This document shows, piece by piece, positions 46,025 through 57,203 of a DNA stretch of 64,000 nucleotides. Below the pieces are notes generated by a model, which had not been told where the DNA came from, searched no databases, and was given only the letters and a program-made list of their open reading frames with translations. Origin of the DNA: Ectobius pallidus (Eukaryota; Arthropoda; Insecta; Blattodea; Ectobiidae); assembly GCA_964059195.1 (NCBI GenBank), contig CAXKWD010000007.1:55403620-55467619 (forward strand). The letters are read 5' to 3'. Position 1 is the stretch's first letter. Each line of letters opens with the position of its first letter. Both the position numbers and the translations under genes were made by a program.

Positions 46025-48496
46025 TTAGCTACTAGTGAGAGTATTAGAGTGTGTGGGTGAAGTCATACGTAGGCATGTTTCAAAAAGTTCATTTTGGTTA
46101 ACTATGTTTTCGTTAATCAAGTTATGTTTATGTTTAAAAATTTCATACATTTCTAGCGTGTTTAGTTTATGGCTTTTGTTCTGTAGGTGTAGTATTTCTA
46201 GTGACGAATTTATTGTACTAAGAGAATGGTTGTTTGAATTTAAATGTTTAGCATAGGCGGATTTTTCTCTATTAAATTTGAAATCACTTACGTGTTCTGC
46301 AAATCTTTTCTTGAATGTTCGACCTGTTTGTCCGATATACACTAAGTTGCAATCCGTACATTTCAGTTTATAAACACCACATTGTTCAAAGGGATCATTA
46401 TTATTATTAAGTTTATTTCGTAGTAATCTTTGGGTATTTTTATTGGCTCTGAAACTGATTTGTATGTTATCGGATTTTAATGGTTTTATTATTTTGTGTA
46501 TTTTCTGGTCTGTGTAATTGAAAGTGATATATTTTTTAGAGTTAACTTCCTGTTGTGTGTCTGGTTCTAAACGTGATACTGGGTTTTTACTTCTTAGGAT
46601 TTGTTTCTTATTCTTATTTAAAATATTGAATACAGTGGATTTTTTGTAACCATTATTAATTGCTATTTGTATTATGGTTTGTAGTTCTTTGTTATAGTCT
46701 TTTTTATTCATGGGGATATTCAGTAATCTATGAATTAGATTTCTTATAGCAGCTAATTTTTGATTGTAAGGGTGGTTAGATTTGTTGTTAATAATATTAT
46801 CTGTAAATGTTGGTTTTCTATAGATACTGAAACTTAGACATTTGTTCGTGAATTTTATGCTAATATCAAGATAGTGTAATTCTTTATTCTTGGCTGTTTC
46901 AAGGGTGAAATGCAGGTTACTATGCATGTTATTAAATTGTTGTAGAATTTGATTAACGTTTTGAGTTTTGCAACATAAAATCAGATCATCTACAAATCTT
47001 CCATAGAAAGTTACGTTATTTTGGATTATTTTATGTATGAGTGTTTCTTCAATTTCTTGTAAAAAGGTTTCGGATAAAATACTGGATAGGGGAGATCCCA
47101 TAGCTAGTCCATCTGGTTGTTCATATAGTTTGCCATTAAATTCGAAATAATTTTGATTCAAAATTGTATTAAGGAAATTTGTTAATTGATCTGCATACTG
47201 TGTGCTATCTCCGTTATTAACTAAACGTTTGTGTATAATTTTGAGTGTTTCTTGGATAGGTACATTTGTATATAGATTTTTGATGTCTAAAGATATAATT
47301 GTTTCATCGTTATTAATTTTTATGTTTTTTATTTTATTTACTAGGTCAATTGAATTCTTTAGTGTGTAGGTATTTTTTAGTTCTAATTTGTGTTGTAATA
47401 GTTTTGCTAGTTTCTTGGAAACTTTATACGAAGGAGCATTAATGAAGTTAACTATTGGTCTAATTGGTTCACCTTCTTTATGTAATTTAATTTGGGCTTT
47501 TAGGTTAGGTGGTTTTGGATGCATGGTTAAGCAAGATTTACGTTCATTGTCATTGAGAATGAGATCATTTGTTTTGATGGCTTTTTTAATTTGATTGTAA
47601 TATTTTTCTGTGGGATCTTTATTAATTTCGTTTATGTTATTTTCATTGAAGAAATTTAAGGTTTTTGTTATGTAATCGTCTTTATTAATAAGTATGATGG
47701 AATTTCCTTTGTCAGCTTTTGTGTTAATTATATTATTTTGTTTCATTTTTTTATTCAGGTTGGTGATTGTTTTTAACTCTTTGTTTTTATTGTTATGGGT
47801 ATCTATAGTTGTGTACGCTTTTTTTAAATTATCAGCTATTTGACTTCTTAGGTTATCTTGTTGTGATAAGTCATATTTAGCTAATGCTGTTTCTGTATCT
47901 ATTGTGATAGATTTTATTTTTTCGTTGGTATGTGGAGTCAAGTTGTGTTTGTAACCTAACTCTAATATTGTATTTTCTTCTGGAGTTAGGTTCAGTGATG
48001 ACAAATTGACGACTCTCGGAAAGAATTTTGCATTATGGTTAGGGTGTAGTGTACTTCGGTTATGGAATTTGGCTTTGTTGTAATTCTGTTTGGTTAATAG
48101 TTTTTCAATTTTCTTGTTTAAGGTGGCGTATTTCTTGTCAGATTCTGTTTTTAGTTTCATTTGTATTTCATTATTAATCGTTGGCCATTCATTTCTAAAG
48201 AGGTGAGCAGCTTCTAGATGTAGTTTGTATAGTTGTTCATTAATGAAGTTCTTTTTTACATATAATAGTTTTATTTCTCTATTAAGCCAAGTTCTTTGTG
48301 CTGTTGTAACAGATTCTATAGCACTACATGTCTTGGTATTAGTTTTTATATTGATGTAATTAGGAACTAAATTTTTTTCCTTACATGTTTTGTTGAAGTA
48401 TATATTAGCAATGGTTTTGTGTAATTTTCTACTAGTGTTGGTATATCTATTAAGAATTTTGGCCTGGCTGGCCCATTGAGTATTAATGAATTTCAT
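46025..48496 (-). CDS. PLE RT + GIY-YIG polyprotein (unit 8)
   Basis: Intact type A ORF, same protein as unit 1, placed between two type B units. Confidence 0.95.
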   Translation of the reverse strand: MKFINTQWASQAKILNRYTNTSRKLHKTIANIYFNKTCKEKNLVPNYINIKTNTKTCSAIESVTTAQRTWLNREIKLLYVKKNFINEQLYKLHLEAAHLFRNEWPTINNEIQMKLKTESDKKYATLNKKIEKLLTKQNYNKAKFHNRSTLHPNHNAKFFPRVVNLSSLNLTPEENTILELGYKHNLTPHTNEKIKSITIDTETALAKYDLSQQDNLRSQIADNLKKAYTTIDTHNNKNKELKTITNLNKKMKQNNIINTKADKGNSIILINKDDYITKTLNFFNENNINEINKDPTEKYYNQIKKAIKTNDLILNDNERKSCLTMHPKPPNLKAQIKLHKEGEPIRPIVNFINAPSYKVSKKLAKLLQHKLELKNTYTLKNSIDLVNKIKNIKINNDETIISLDIKNLYTNVPIQETLKIIHKRLVNNGDSTQYADQLTNFLNTILNQNYFEFNGKLYEQPDGLAMGSPLSSILSETFLQEIEETLIHKIIQNNVTFYGRFVDDLILCCKTQNVNQILQQFNNMHSNLHFTLETAKNKELHYLDISIKFTNKCLSFSIYRKPTFTDNIINNKSNHPYNQKLAAIRNLIHRLLNIPMNKKDYNKELQTIIQIAINNGYKKSTVFNILNKNKKQILRSKNPVSRLEPDTQQEVNSKKYITFNYTDQKIHKIIKPLKSDNIQISFRANKNTQRLLRNKLNNNNDPFEQCGVYKLKCTDCNLVYIGQTGRTFKKRFAEHVSDFKFNREKSAYAKHLNSNNHSLSTINSSLEILHLQNKSHKLNTLEMYEIFKHKHNLINENIVNQNELFETCLRMTSPTHSNTLTSS

Positions 48497-49428
48497 ATCC
48501 TCTAGTGCTGATAAATATGAGGAATATAAAAGTTTAAGTTTCAGCCTTAAGCACTAGTACAAAATAAGAAACCTAACACGATATTGGAGCTGAAGACGTA
48601 GAAAGTATATAGATTTATATTTTACTGTTATTTATTGTTTCATAACTGTTTTTGATATACAATATAGTCATAAGGATAAAATTACATTATATCATTGCAT
48701 ATAAAGCTTAGTAGCTTATTTATAACTAAATTTTGTTATGCAATATAGTCGTAAACACGTTACATTTACATTAATACATTACATTAATAATAAATAATAT
48801 TGTTATACAAGTCTATTGTATTGATATAATATATGAACATAATTATATCAATATGTCAAGTAATAAAATTTAATATTAAAATCTTACACAATTAATCACA
48901 TTTAATTGCAGTCAAGTAATAAAAAAATTTTATATTAAAATCTCACACAATTAGTCACACTTAATTACAGTCAAATAATAAAATTTTCTATTAAAATCTT
49001 ACACAATTAGCCACATTTAATTACAGTCTCATCAAAATATGAGTACAGTAAAATACTTGGTTTTCAAATAACTTATCTTTAAAAATTGTGATATATTACC
49101 TACGAAGGTTAATATTTATTGGATAATAGATTTTTACTGTTTTTTGTTTATTCTTATACTTTCATATTTCATTGCTTAGTTCAATTATAGTGATGGAATC
49201 ATAAGCAAATCTATTAAATGGATGAACTATAAGGTTGTGATAGAGTTGTTTTTGTAATATCACTACTTCACAATTGAAGATGATTACATATTCAGTATAT
49301 TTTTTAATTTTAGATAGTCCAAATATCTTTATATTGATAAGTAGTAGGTGTAAATTAATACAAGTTTAAGTTGTCTTGAACTGTTGTATTTGTATCTAGT
49401 TTTAACTTCGTTCTCAGCTCAATATGAT

Positions 49429-49509
49429 GTGTTGGTTCTTTTAAAAATCCAAAATCTTGAAATGCATTTCGGCATCAGTTATGCCATCATCAGTCGTAAT
49501 ATCCAACAC
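49429..49509 (-). ncRNA. hammerhead-like motif (unit 9)
   Basis: Unchanged copy. Confidence 0.65.
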
Positions 49510-49750
49510 TAAAATTAAAAAAGTTTATTAACAAGTTTAGAAAAGTAGATCACATGTATGCCTTATTAGATGGAATAATAAAACTGTAGTTATTAAAATA
49601 TTCTGTGTAGTGTTAAATAATGCAGAGGTGATGTTATTGCTGTAATTATTGATATCTAGAATTTAATTAGTGTTTATCTATTCTTAACTGTTTTGAAATT
49701 TTACTTACGTTATTGTGGAACTGTTGAGGTGTGCTCTATGAGTAAGCAGT

Positions 49751-52223
49751 TTAGCTACTAGTGAGAGTATTAGAGTGTGTGGGTGAAGTCATACGTAGGC
49801 ATGTTTCAAAAAGTTCATTTTGGTTAACTATGTTTTCGTTAATCAAGTTATGTTTATGTTTAAAAATTTCATACATTTCTAGCGTGTTTAGTTTATGGCT
49901 TTTGTTCTGTAGGTGTAGTATTTCTAGTGACGAATTTATTGTACTAAGAGAATGGTTGTTTGAATTTAAATGTTTAGCATAGGCGGATTTTTCTCTATTA
50001 AATTTGAAATCACTTACGTGTTCTGCAAATCTTTTCTTGAATGTTCGACCTGTTTGTCCGATATACACTAAGTTGCAATCCGTACATTTCAGTTTATAAA
50101 CACCACATTGTTCAAAGGGATCATTATTATTATTAAGTTTATTTCGTAGTAATCTTTGGGTATTTTTATTGGCTCTGAAACTGATTTGTATGTTATCGGA
50201 TTTTAATGGTTTTATTATTTTGTGTATTTTCTGGTCTGTGTAATTGAAAGTGATATATTTTTTAGAGTTAACTTCCTGTTGTGTGTCTGGTTCTAAACGT
50301 GATACTGGGTTTTTACTTCTTAGGATTTGTTTCTTATTCTTATTTAAAATATTGAATACAGTGGATTTTTTGTAACCATTATTAATTGCTATTTGTATTA
50401 TGGTTTGTAGTTCTTTGTTATAGTCTTTTTTATTCATGGGGATATTCAGTAATCTATGAATTAGATTTCTTATAGCAGCTAATTTTTGATTGTAAGGGTG
50501 GTTAGATTTGTTGTTAATAATATTATCTGTAAATGTTGGTTTTCTATAGATACTGAAACTTAGACATTTGTTCGTGAATTTTATGCTAATATCAAGATAG
50601 TGTAATTCTTTATTCTTGGTTGTTTCAAGGGTGAAATGCAGGTTACTATGCATGTTATTAAATTGTTGTAGAATTTGATTAACGTTTTGAGTTTTGCAAC
50701 ATAAAATCAGATCATCTACAAATCTTCCATAGAAAGTTACGTTATTTTGGATTATTTTATGTATGAGTGTTTCTTCAATTTCTTGTAAAAAGGTTTCGGA
50801 TAAAATACTGGATAGGGGAGATCCCATAGCTAGTCCATCTGGTTGTTCATATAGTTTGCCATTAAATTCGAAATAATTTTGATTCAAAATTGTATTAAGG
50901 AAATTTGTTAATTGATCTGCATACTGTGTGCTATCTCCGTTATTAACTAAACGTTTGTGTATAATTTTGAGTGTTTCTTGGATAGGTACATTTGTATATA
51001 GATTTTTGATGTCTAAAGATATAATTGTTTCATCGTTATTAATTTTTATGTTTTTTATTTTATTTACTAGGTCAATTGAATTCTTTAGTGTGTAGGTATT
51101 TTTTAGTTCTAATTTGTGTTGTAATAGTTTTGCTAGTTTCTTGGAAACTTTATACGAAGGAGCATTAATGAAGTTAACTATTGGTCTAATTGGTTCACCT
51201 TCTTTATGTAATTTAATTTGGGCTTTTAGGTTAGGTGGTTTTGGATGCATGGTTAAGCAAGATTTACGTTCATTGTCATTGAGAATGAGATCATTTGTTT
51301 TGATGGCTTTTTTAATTTGATTGTAATATTTTTCTGTGGGATCTTTATTAATTTCGTTTATGTTATTTTCATTGAAGAAATTTAAGGTTTTTGTTATGTA
51401 ATCGTCTTTATTAATAAGTATGATGGAATTTCCTTTGTCAGCTTTTGTGTTAATTATATTATTTTGTTTCATTTTTTTATTCAGGTTGGTGATTGTTTTT
51501 AACTCTTTGTTTTTATTGTTATGGGTATCTATAGTTGTGTACGCTTTTTTTAAATTATCAGCTATTTGACTTCTTAGGTTATCTTGTTGTGATAAGTCAT
51601 ATTTAGCTAATGCTGTTTCTGTATCTATTGTGATAGATTTTATTTTTTCGTTGGTATGTGGAGTCAAGTTGTGTTTGTAACCTAACTCTAATATTGTATT
51701 TTCTTCTGGAGTTAGGTTCAGTGATGACAAATTGACGACTCTCGGAAAGAATTTTGCATTATGGTTAGGGTGTAGTGTACTTCGGTTATGGAATTTGGCT
51801 TTGTTGTAATTCTGTTTGGTTAATAGTTTTTCAATTTTCTTGTTTAAGGTGGCGTATTTCTTGTCAGATTCTGTTTTTAGTTTCATTTGTATTTCATTAT
51901 TAATCGTTGGCCATTCATTTCTAAAGAGGTGAGCAGCTTCTAGATGTAGTTTGTATAGTTGTTCATTAATGAAGTTCTTTTTTACATATAATAGTTTTAT
52001 TTCTCTATTAAGCCAAGTTCTTTGTGCTGTTGTAACAGATTCTATAGCACTACATGTCTTGGTATTAGTTTTTATATTGATGTAATTAGGAACTAAATTT
52101 TTTTTCCTTACATGTTTTGTTGAAGTATATATTAGCAATGGTTTTGTGTAATTTTCTACTAGTGTTGGTATATCTATTAAGAATTTTGGCCTGGCTGGCC
52201 CATTGAGTATTAATGAATTTCAT
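49751..52223 (-). pseudogene. PLE polyprotein with N-terminal frameshift (unit 9, type B)
   Basis: Third unit with the eight-T run (near 52098-52105) and A535T. No other protein difference from units 3 and 7. Confidence 0.85.
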
Positions 52224-53155
52224 ATCCTCTAGTGCTGATAAATATGAGGAATATAAAAGTTTAAGTTTCAGCCTTAAGCACTAGTACAAAATAAGAAACC
52301 TAACACGATATTGGAGCTGAAGACGTAGAAAGTATATAGATTTATATTTTACTGTTATTTATTGTTTCATAACTGTTTTTGATATACAATATAGTCATAA
52401 GGATAAAATTACATTATATCATTGCATATAAAGCTTAGTAGCTTATTTATAACTAAATTTTGTTATGCAATATAGTCGTAAACACGTTACATTTACATTA
52501 ATACATTACATTAATAATAAATAATATTGTTATACAAGTCTATTGTATTGATATAATATATGAACATAATTATATCAATATGTCAAGTAATAAAATTTAA
52601 TATTAAAATCTTACACAATTAATCACATTTAATTGCAGTCAAGTAATAAAAAAATTTTATATTAAAATCTCACACAATTAGTCACACTTAATTACAGTCA
52701 AATAATAAAATTTTCTATTAAAATCTTACACAATTAGCCACATTTAATTACAGTCTCATCAAAATATGAGTACAGTAAAATACTTGGTTTTCAAATAACT
52801 TATCTTTAAAAATTGTGATATATTACCTACGAAGGTTAATATTTATTGGATAATAGATTTTTACTGTTTTTTGTTTATTCTTATACTTTCATATTTCATT
52901 GCTTAGTTCAATTATAGTGATGGAATCATAAGCAAATCTATTAAATGGATGAACTATAAGGTTGTGATAGAGTTGTTTTTGTAATATCACTACTTCACAA
53001 TTGAAGATGATTACATATTCAGTATATTTTTTAATTTTAGATAGTCCAAATATCTTTATATTGATAAGTAGTAGGTGTAAATTAATACAAGTTTAAGTTG
53101 TCTTGAACTGTTGTATTTGTATCTAGTTTTAACTTCGTTCTCAGCTCAATATGAT

Positions 53156-53236
53156 GTGTTGGTTCTTTTAAAAATCCAAAATCTTGAAATGCATTTCGGC
53201 ATCAGTTATGCCATCATCAGTCGTAATATCCAACAC
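53156..53236 (-). ncRNA. hammerhead-like motif (unit 10)
   Basis: Unchanged copy. Confidence 0.65.
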
Positions 53237-53477
53237 TAAAATTAAAAAAGTTTATTAACAAGTTTAGAAAAGTAGATCACATGTATGCCTTATTAGATGG
53301 AATAATAAAACTGTAGTTATTAAAATATTCTGTGTAGTGTTAAATAATGCAGAGGTGATGTTATTGCTGTAATTATTGATATCTAGAATTTAATTAGTGT
53401 TTATCTATTCTTAACTGTTTTGAAATTTTACTTACGTTATTGTGGAACTGTTGAGGTGTGCTCTATGAGTAAGCAGT

Positions 53478-55949
53478 TTAGCTACTAGTGAGAGTATTAG
53501 AGTGTGTGGGTGAAGTCATACGTAGGCATGTTTCAAAAAGTTCATTTTGGTTAACTATGTTTTCGTTAATCAAGTTATGTTTATGTTTAAAAATTTCATA
53601 CATTTCTAGCGTGTTTAGTTTATGGCTTTTGTTCTGTAGGTGTAGTATTTCTAGTGACGAATTTATTGTACTAAGAGAATGGTTGTTTGAATTTAAATGT
53701 TTAGCATAGGCGGATTTTTCTCTATTAAATTTGAAATCACTTACGTGTTCTGCAAATCTTTTCTTGAATGTTCGACCTGTTTGTCCGATATACACTAAGT
53801 TGCAATCCGTACATTTCAGTTTATAAACACCACATTGTTCAAAGGGATCATTATTATTATTAAGTTTATTTCGTAGTAATCTTTGGGTATTTTTATTGGC
53901 TCTGAAACTGATTTGTATGTTATCGGATTTTAATGGTTTTATTATTTTGTGTATTTTCTGGTCTGTGTAATTGAAAGTGATATATTTTTTAGAGTTAACT
54001 TCCTGTTGTGTGTCTGGTTCTAAACGTGATACTGGGTTTTTACTTCTTAGGATTTGTTTCTTATTCTTATTTAAAATATTGAATACAGTGGATTTTTTGT
54101 AACCATTATTAATTGCTATTTGTATTATGGTTTGTAGTTCTTTGTTATAGTCTTTTTTATTCATGGGGATATTCAGTAATCTATGAATTAGATTTCTTAT
54201 AGCAGCTAATTTTTGATTGTAAGGGTGGTTAGATTTGTTGTTAATAATATTATCTGTAAATGTTGGTTTTCTATAGATACTGAAACTTAGACATTTGTTC
54301 GTGAATTTTATGCTAATATCAAGATAGTGTAATTCTTTATTCTTGGCTGTTTCAAGGGTGAAATGCAGGTTACTATGCATGTTATTAAATTGTTGTAGAA
54401 TTTGATTAACGTTTTGAGTTTTGCAACATAAAATCAGATCATCTACAAATCTTCCATAGAAAGTTACGTTATTTTGGATTATTTTATGTATGAGTGTTTC
54501 TTCAATTTCTTGTAAAAAGGTTTCGGATAAAATACTGGATAGGGGAGATCCCATAGCTAGTCCATCTGGTTGTTCATATAGTTTGCCATTAAATTCGAAA
54601 TAATTTTGATTCAAAATTGTATTAAGGAAATTTGTTAATTGATCTGCATACTGTGTGCTATCTCCGTTATTAACTAAACGTTTGTGTATAATTTTGAGTG
54701 TTTCTTGGATAGGTACATTTGTATATAGATTTTTGATGTCTAAAGATATAATTGTTTCATCGTTATTAATTTTTATGTTTTTTATTTTATTTACTAGGTC
54801 AATTGAATTCTTTAGTGTGTAGGTATTTTTTAGTTCTAATTTGTGTTGTAATAGTTTTGCTAGTTTCTTGGAAACTTTATACGAAGGAGCATTAATGAAG
54901 TTAACTATTGGTCTAATTGGTTCACCTTCTTTATGTAATTTAATTTGGGCTTTTAGGTTAGGTGGTTTTGGATGCATGGTTAAGCAAGATTTACGTTCAT
55001 TGTCATTGAGAATGAGATCATTTGTTTTGATGGCTTTTTTAATTTGATTGTAATATTTTTCTGTGGGATCTTTATTAATTTCGTTTATGTTATTTTCATT
55101 GAAGAAATTTAAGGTTTTTGTTATGTAATCGTCTTTATTAATAAGTATGATGGAATTTCCTTTGTCAGCTTTTGTGTTAATTATATTATTTTGTTTCATT
55201 TTTTTATTCAGGTTGGTGATTGTTTTTAACTCTTTGTTTTTATTGTTATGGGTATCTATAGTTGTGTACGCTTTTTTTAAATTATCAGCTATTTGACTTC
55301 TTAGGTTATCTTGTTGTGATAAGTCATATTTAGATAATGCTGTTTCTGTATCTATTGTGATAGATTTTATTTTTTCGTTGGTATGTGGAGTCAAGTTGTG
55401 TTTGTAACCTAACTCTAATATTGTATTTTCTTCTGGAGTTAGGTTCAGTGATGACAAATTGACGACTCTCGGAAAGAATTTTGCATTATGGTTAGGGTGT
55501 AGTGTACTTCGGTTATGGAATTTGGCTTTGTTGTAATTCTGTTTGGTTAATAGTTTTTCAATTTTCTTGTTTAAGGTGGCGTATTTCTTGTCAGATTCTG
55601 TTTTTAGTTTCATTTGTATTTCATTATTAATCGTTGGCCATTCATTTCTAAAGAGGTGAGCAGCTTCTAGATGTAGTTTGTATAGTTGTTCATTAATGAA
55701 GTTCTTTTTTACATATAATAGTTTTATTTCTCTATTAAGCCAAGTTCTTTGTGCTGTTGTAACAGATTCTATAGCACTACATGTCTTGGTATTAGTTTTT
55801 ATATTGATGTAATTAGGAACTAAATTTTTTTCCTTACATGTTTTGTTGAAGTATATATTAGCAATGGTTTTGTGTAATTTTCTACTAGTGTTGGTATATC
55901 TATTAAGAATTTTGGCCTGGCTGGCCCATTGAGTATTAATGAATTTCAT
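53478..55949 (-). CDS. PLE RT + GIY-YIG polyprotein (unit 10, A206S)
   Basis: Intact ORF with a private change: residue 206 is Ser instead of Ala (base 55334). It lies in the N-terminal region before the RT, outside recognised motifs, so probably neutral. Confidence 0.95.
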   Translation of the reverse strand: MKFINTQWASQAKILNRYTNTSRKLHKTIANIYFNKTCKEKNLVPNYINIKTNTKTCSAIESVTTAQRTWLNREIKLLYVKKNFINEQLYKLHLEAAHLFRNEWPTINNEIQMKLKTESDKKYATLNKKIEKLLTKQNYNKAKFHNRSTLHPNHNAKFFPRVVNLSSLNLTPEENTILELGYKHNLTPHTNEKIKSITIDTETALSKYDLSQQDNLRSQIADNLKKAYTTIDTHNNKNKELKTITNLNKKMKQNNIINTKADKGNSIILINKDDYITKTLNFFNENNINEINKDPTEKYYNQIKKAIKTNDLILNDNERKSCLTMHPKPPNLKAQIKLHKEGEPIRPIVNFINAPSYKVSKKLAKLLQHKLELKNTYTLKNSIDLVNKIKNIKINNDETIISLDIKNLYTNVPIQETLKIIHKRLVNNGDSTQYADQLTNFLNTILNQNYFEFNGKLYEQPDGLAMGSPLSSILSETFLQEIEETLIHKIIQNNVTFYGRFVDDLILCCKTQNVNQILQQFNNMHSNLHFTLETAKNKELHYLDISIKFTNKCLSFSIYRKPTFTDNIINNKSNHPYNQKLAAIRNLIHRLLNIPMNKKDYNKELQTIIQIAINNGYKKSTVFNILNKNKKQILRSKNPVSRLEPDTQQEVNSKKYITFNYTDQKIHKIIKPLKSDNIQISFRANKNTQRLLRNKLNNNNDPFEQCGVYKLKCTDCNLVYIGQTGRTFKKRFAEHVSDFKFNREKSAYAKHLNSNNHSLSTINSSLEILHLQNKSHKLNTLEMYEIFKHKHNLINENIVNQNELFETCLRMTSPTHSNTLTSS

Positions 55950-56881
55950 ATCCTCTAGTGCTGATAAATATGAGGAATATAAAAGTTTAAGTTTCAGCCT
56001 TAAGCACTAGTACAAAATAAGAAACCTAACACGATATTGGAGCTGAAGACGTAGAAAGTATATAGATTTATATTTTACTGTTATTTATTGTTTCATAACT
56101 GTTTTTGATATACAATATAGTCATAAGGATAAAATTACATTATATCATTGCATATAAAGCTTAGTAGCTTATTTATAACTAAATTTTGTTATGCAATATA
56201 GTCGTAAACACGTTACATTTACATTAATACATTACATTAATAATAAATAATATTGTTATACAAGTCTATTGTATTGATATAATATATGAACATAATTATA
56301 TCAATATGTCAAGTAATAAAATTTAATATTAAAATCTTACACAATTAATCACATTTAATTGCAGTCAAGTAATAAAAAAATTTTATATTAAAATCTCACA
56401 CAATTAGTCACACTTAATTACAGTCAAATAATAAAATTTTCTATTAAAATCTTACACAATTAGCCACATTTAATTACAGTCTCATCAAAATATGAGTACA
56501 GTAAAATACTTGGTTTTCAAATAACTTATCTTTAAAAATTGTGATATATTACCTACGAAGGTTAATATTTATTGGATAATAGATTTTTACTGTTTTTTGT
56601 TTATTCTTATACTTTCATATTTCATTGCTTAGTTCAATTATAGTGATGGAATCATAAGCAAATCTATTAAATGGATGAACTATAAGGTTGTGATAGAGTT
56701 GTTTTTGTAATATCACTACTTCACAATTGAAGATGATTACATATTCAGTATATTTTTTAATTTTAGATAGTCCAAATATCTTTATATTGATAAGTAGTAG
56801 GTGTAAATTAATACAAGTTTAAGTTGTCTTGAACTGTTGTATTTGTATCTAGTTTTAACTTCGTTCTCAGCTCAATATGAT

Positions 56882-56962
56882 GTGTTGGTTCTTTTAAAAA
56901 TCCAAAATCTTGAAATGCATTTCGGCATCAGTTATGCCATCATCAGTCGTAATATCCAACAC
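56882..56962 (-). ncRNA. hammerhead-like motif (unit 11)
   Basis: Unchanged copy. Confidence 0.65.
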
Positions 56963-57203
56963 TAAAATTAAAAAAGTTTATTAACAAGTTTAGAAAAGTA
57001 GATCACATGTATGCCTTATTAGATGGAATAATAAAACTGTAGTTATTAAAATATTCTGTGTAGTGTTAAATAATGCAGAGGTGATGTTATTGCTGTAATT
57101 ATTGATATCTAGAATTTAATTAGTGTTTATCTATTCTTAACTGTTTTGAAATTTTACTTACGTTATTGTGGAACTGTTGAGGTGTGCTCTATGAGTAAGC
57201 AGT

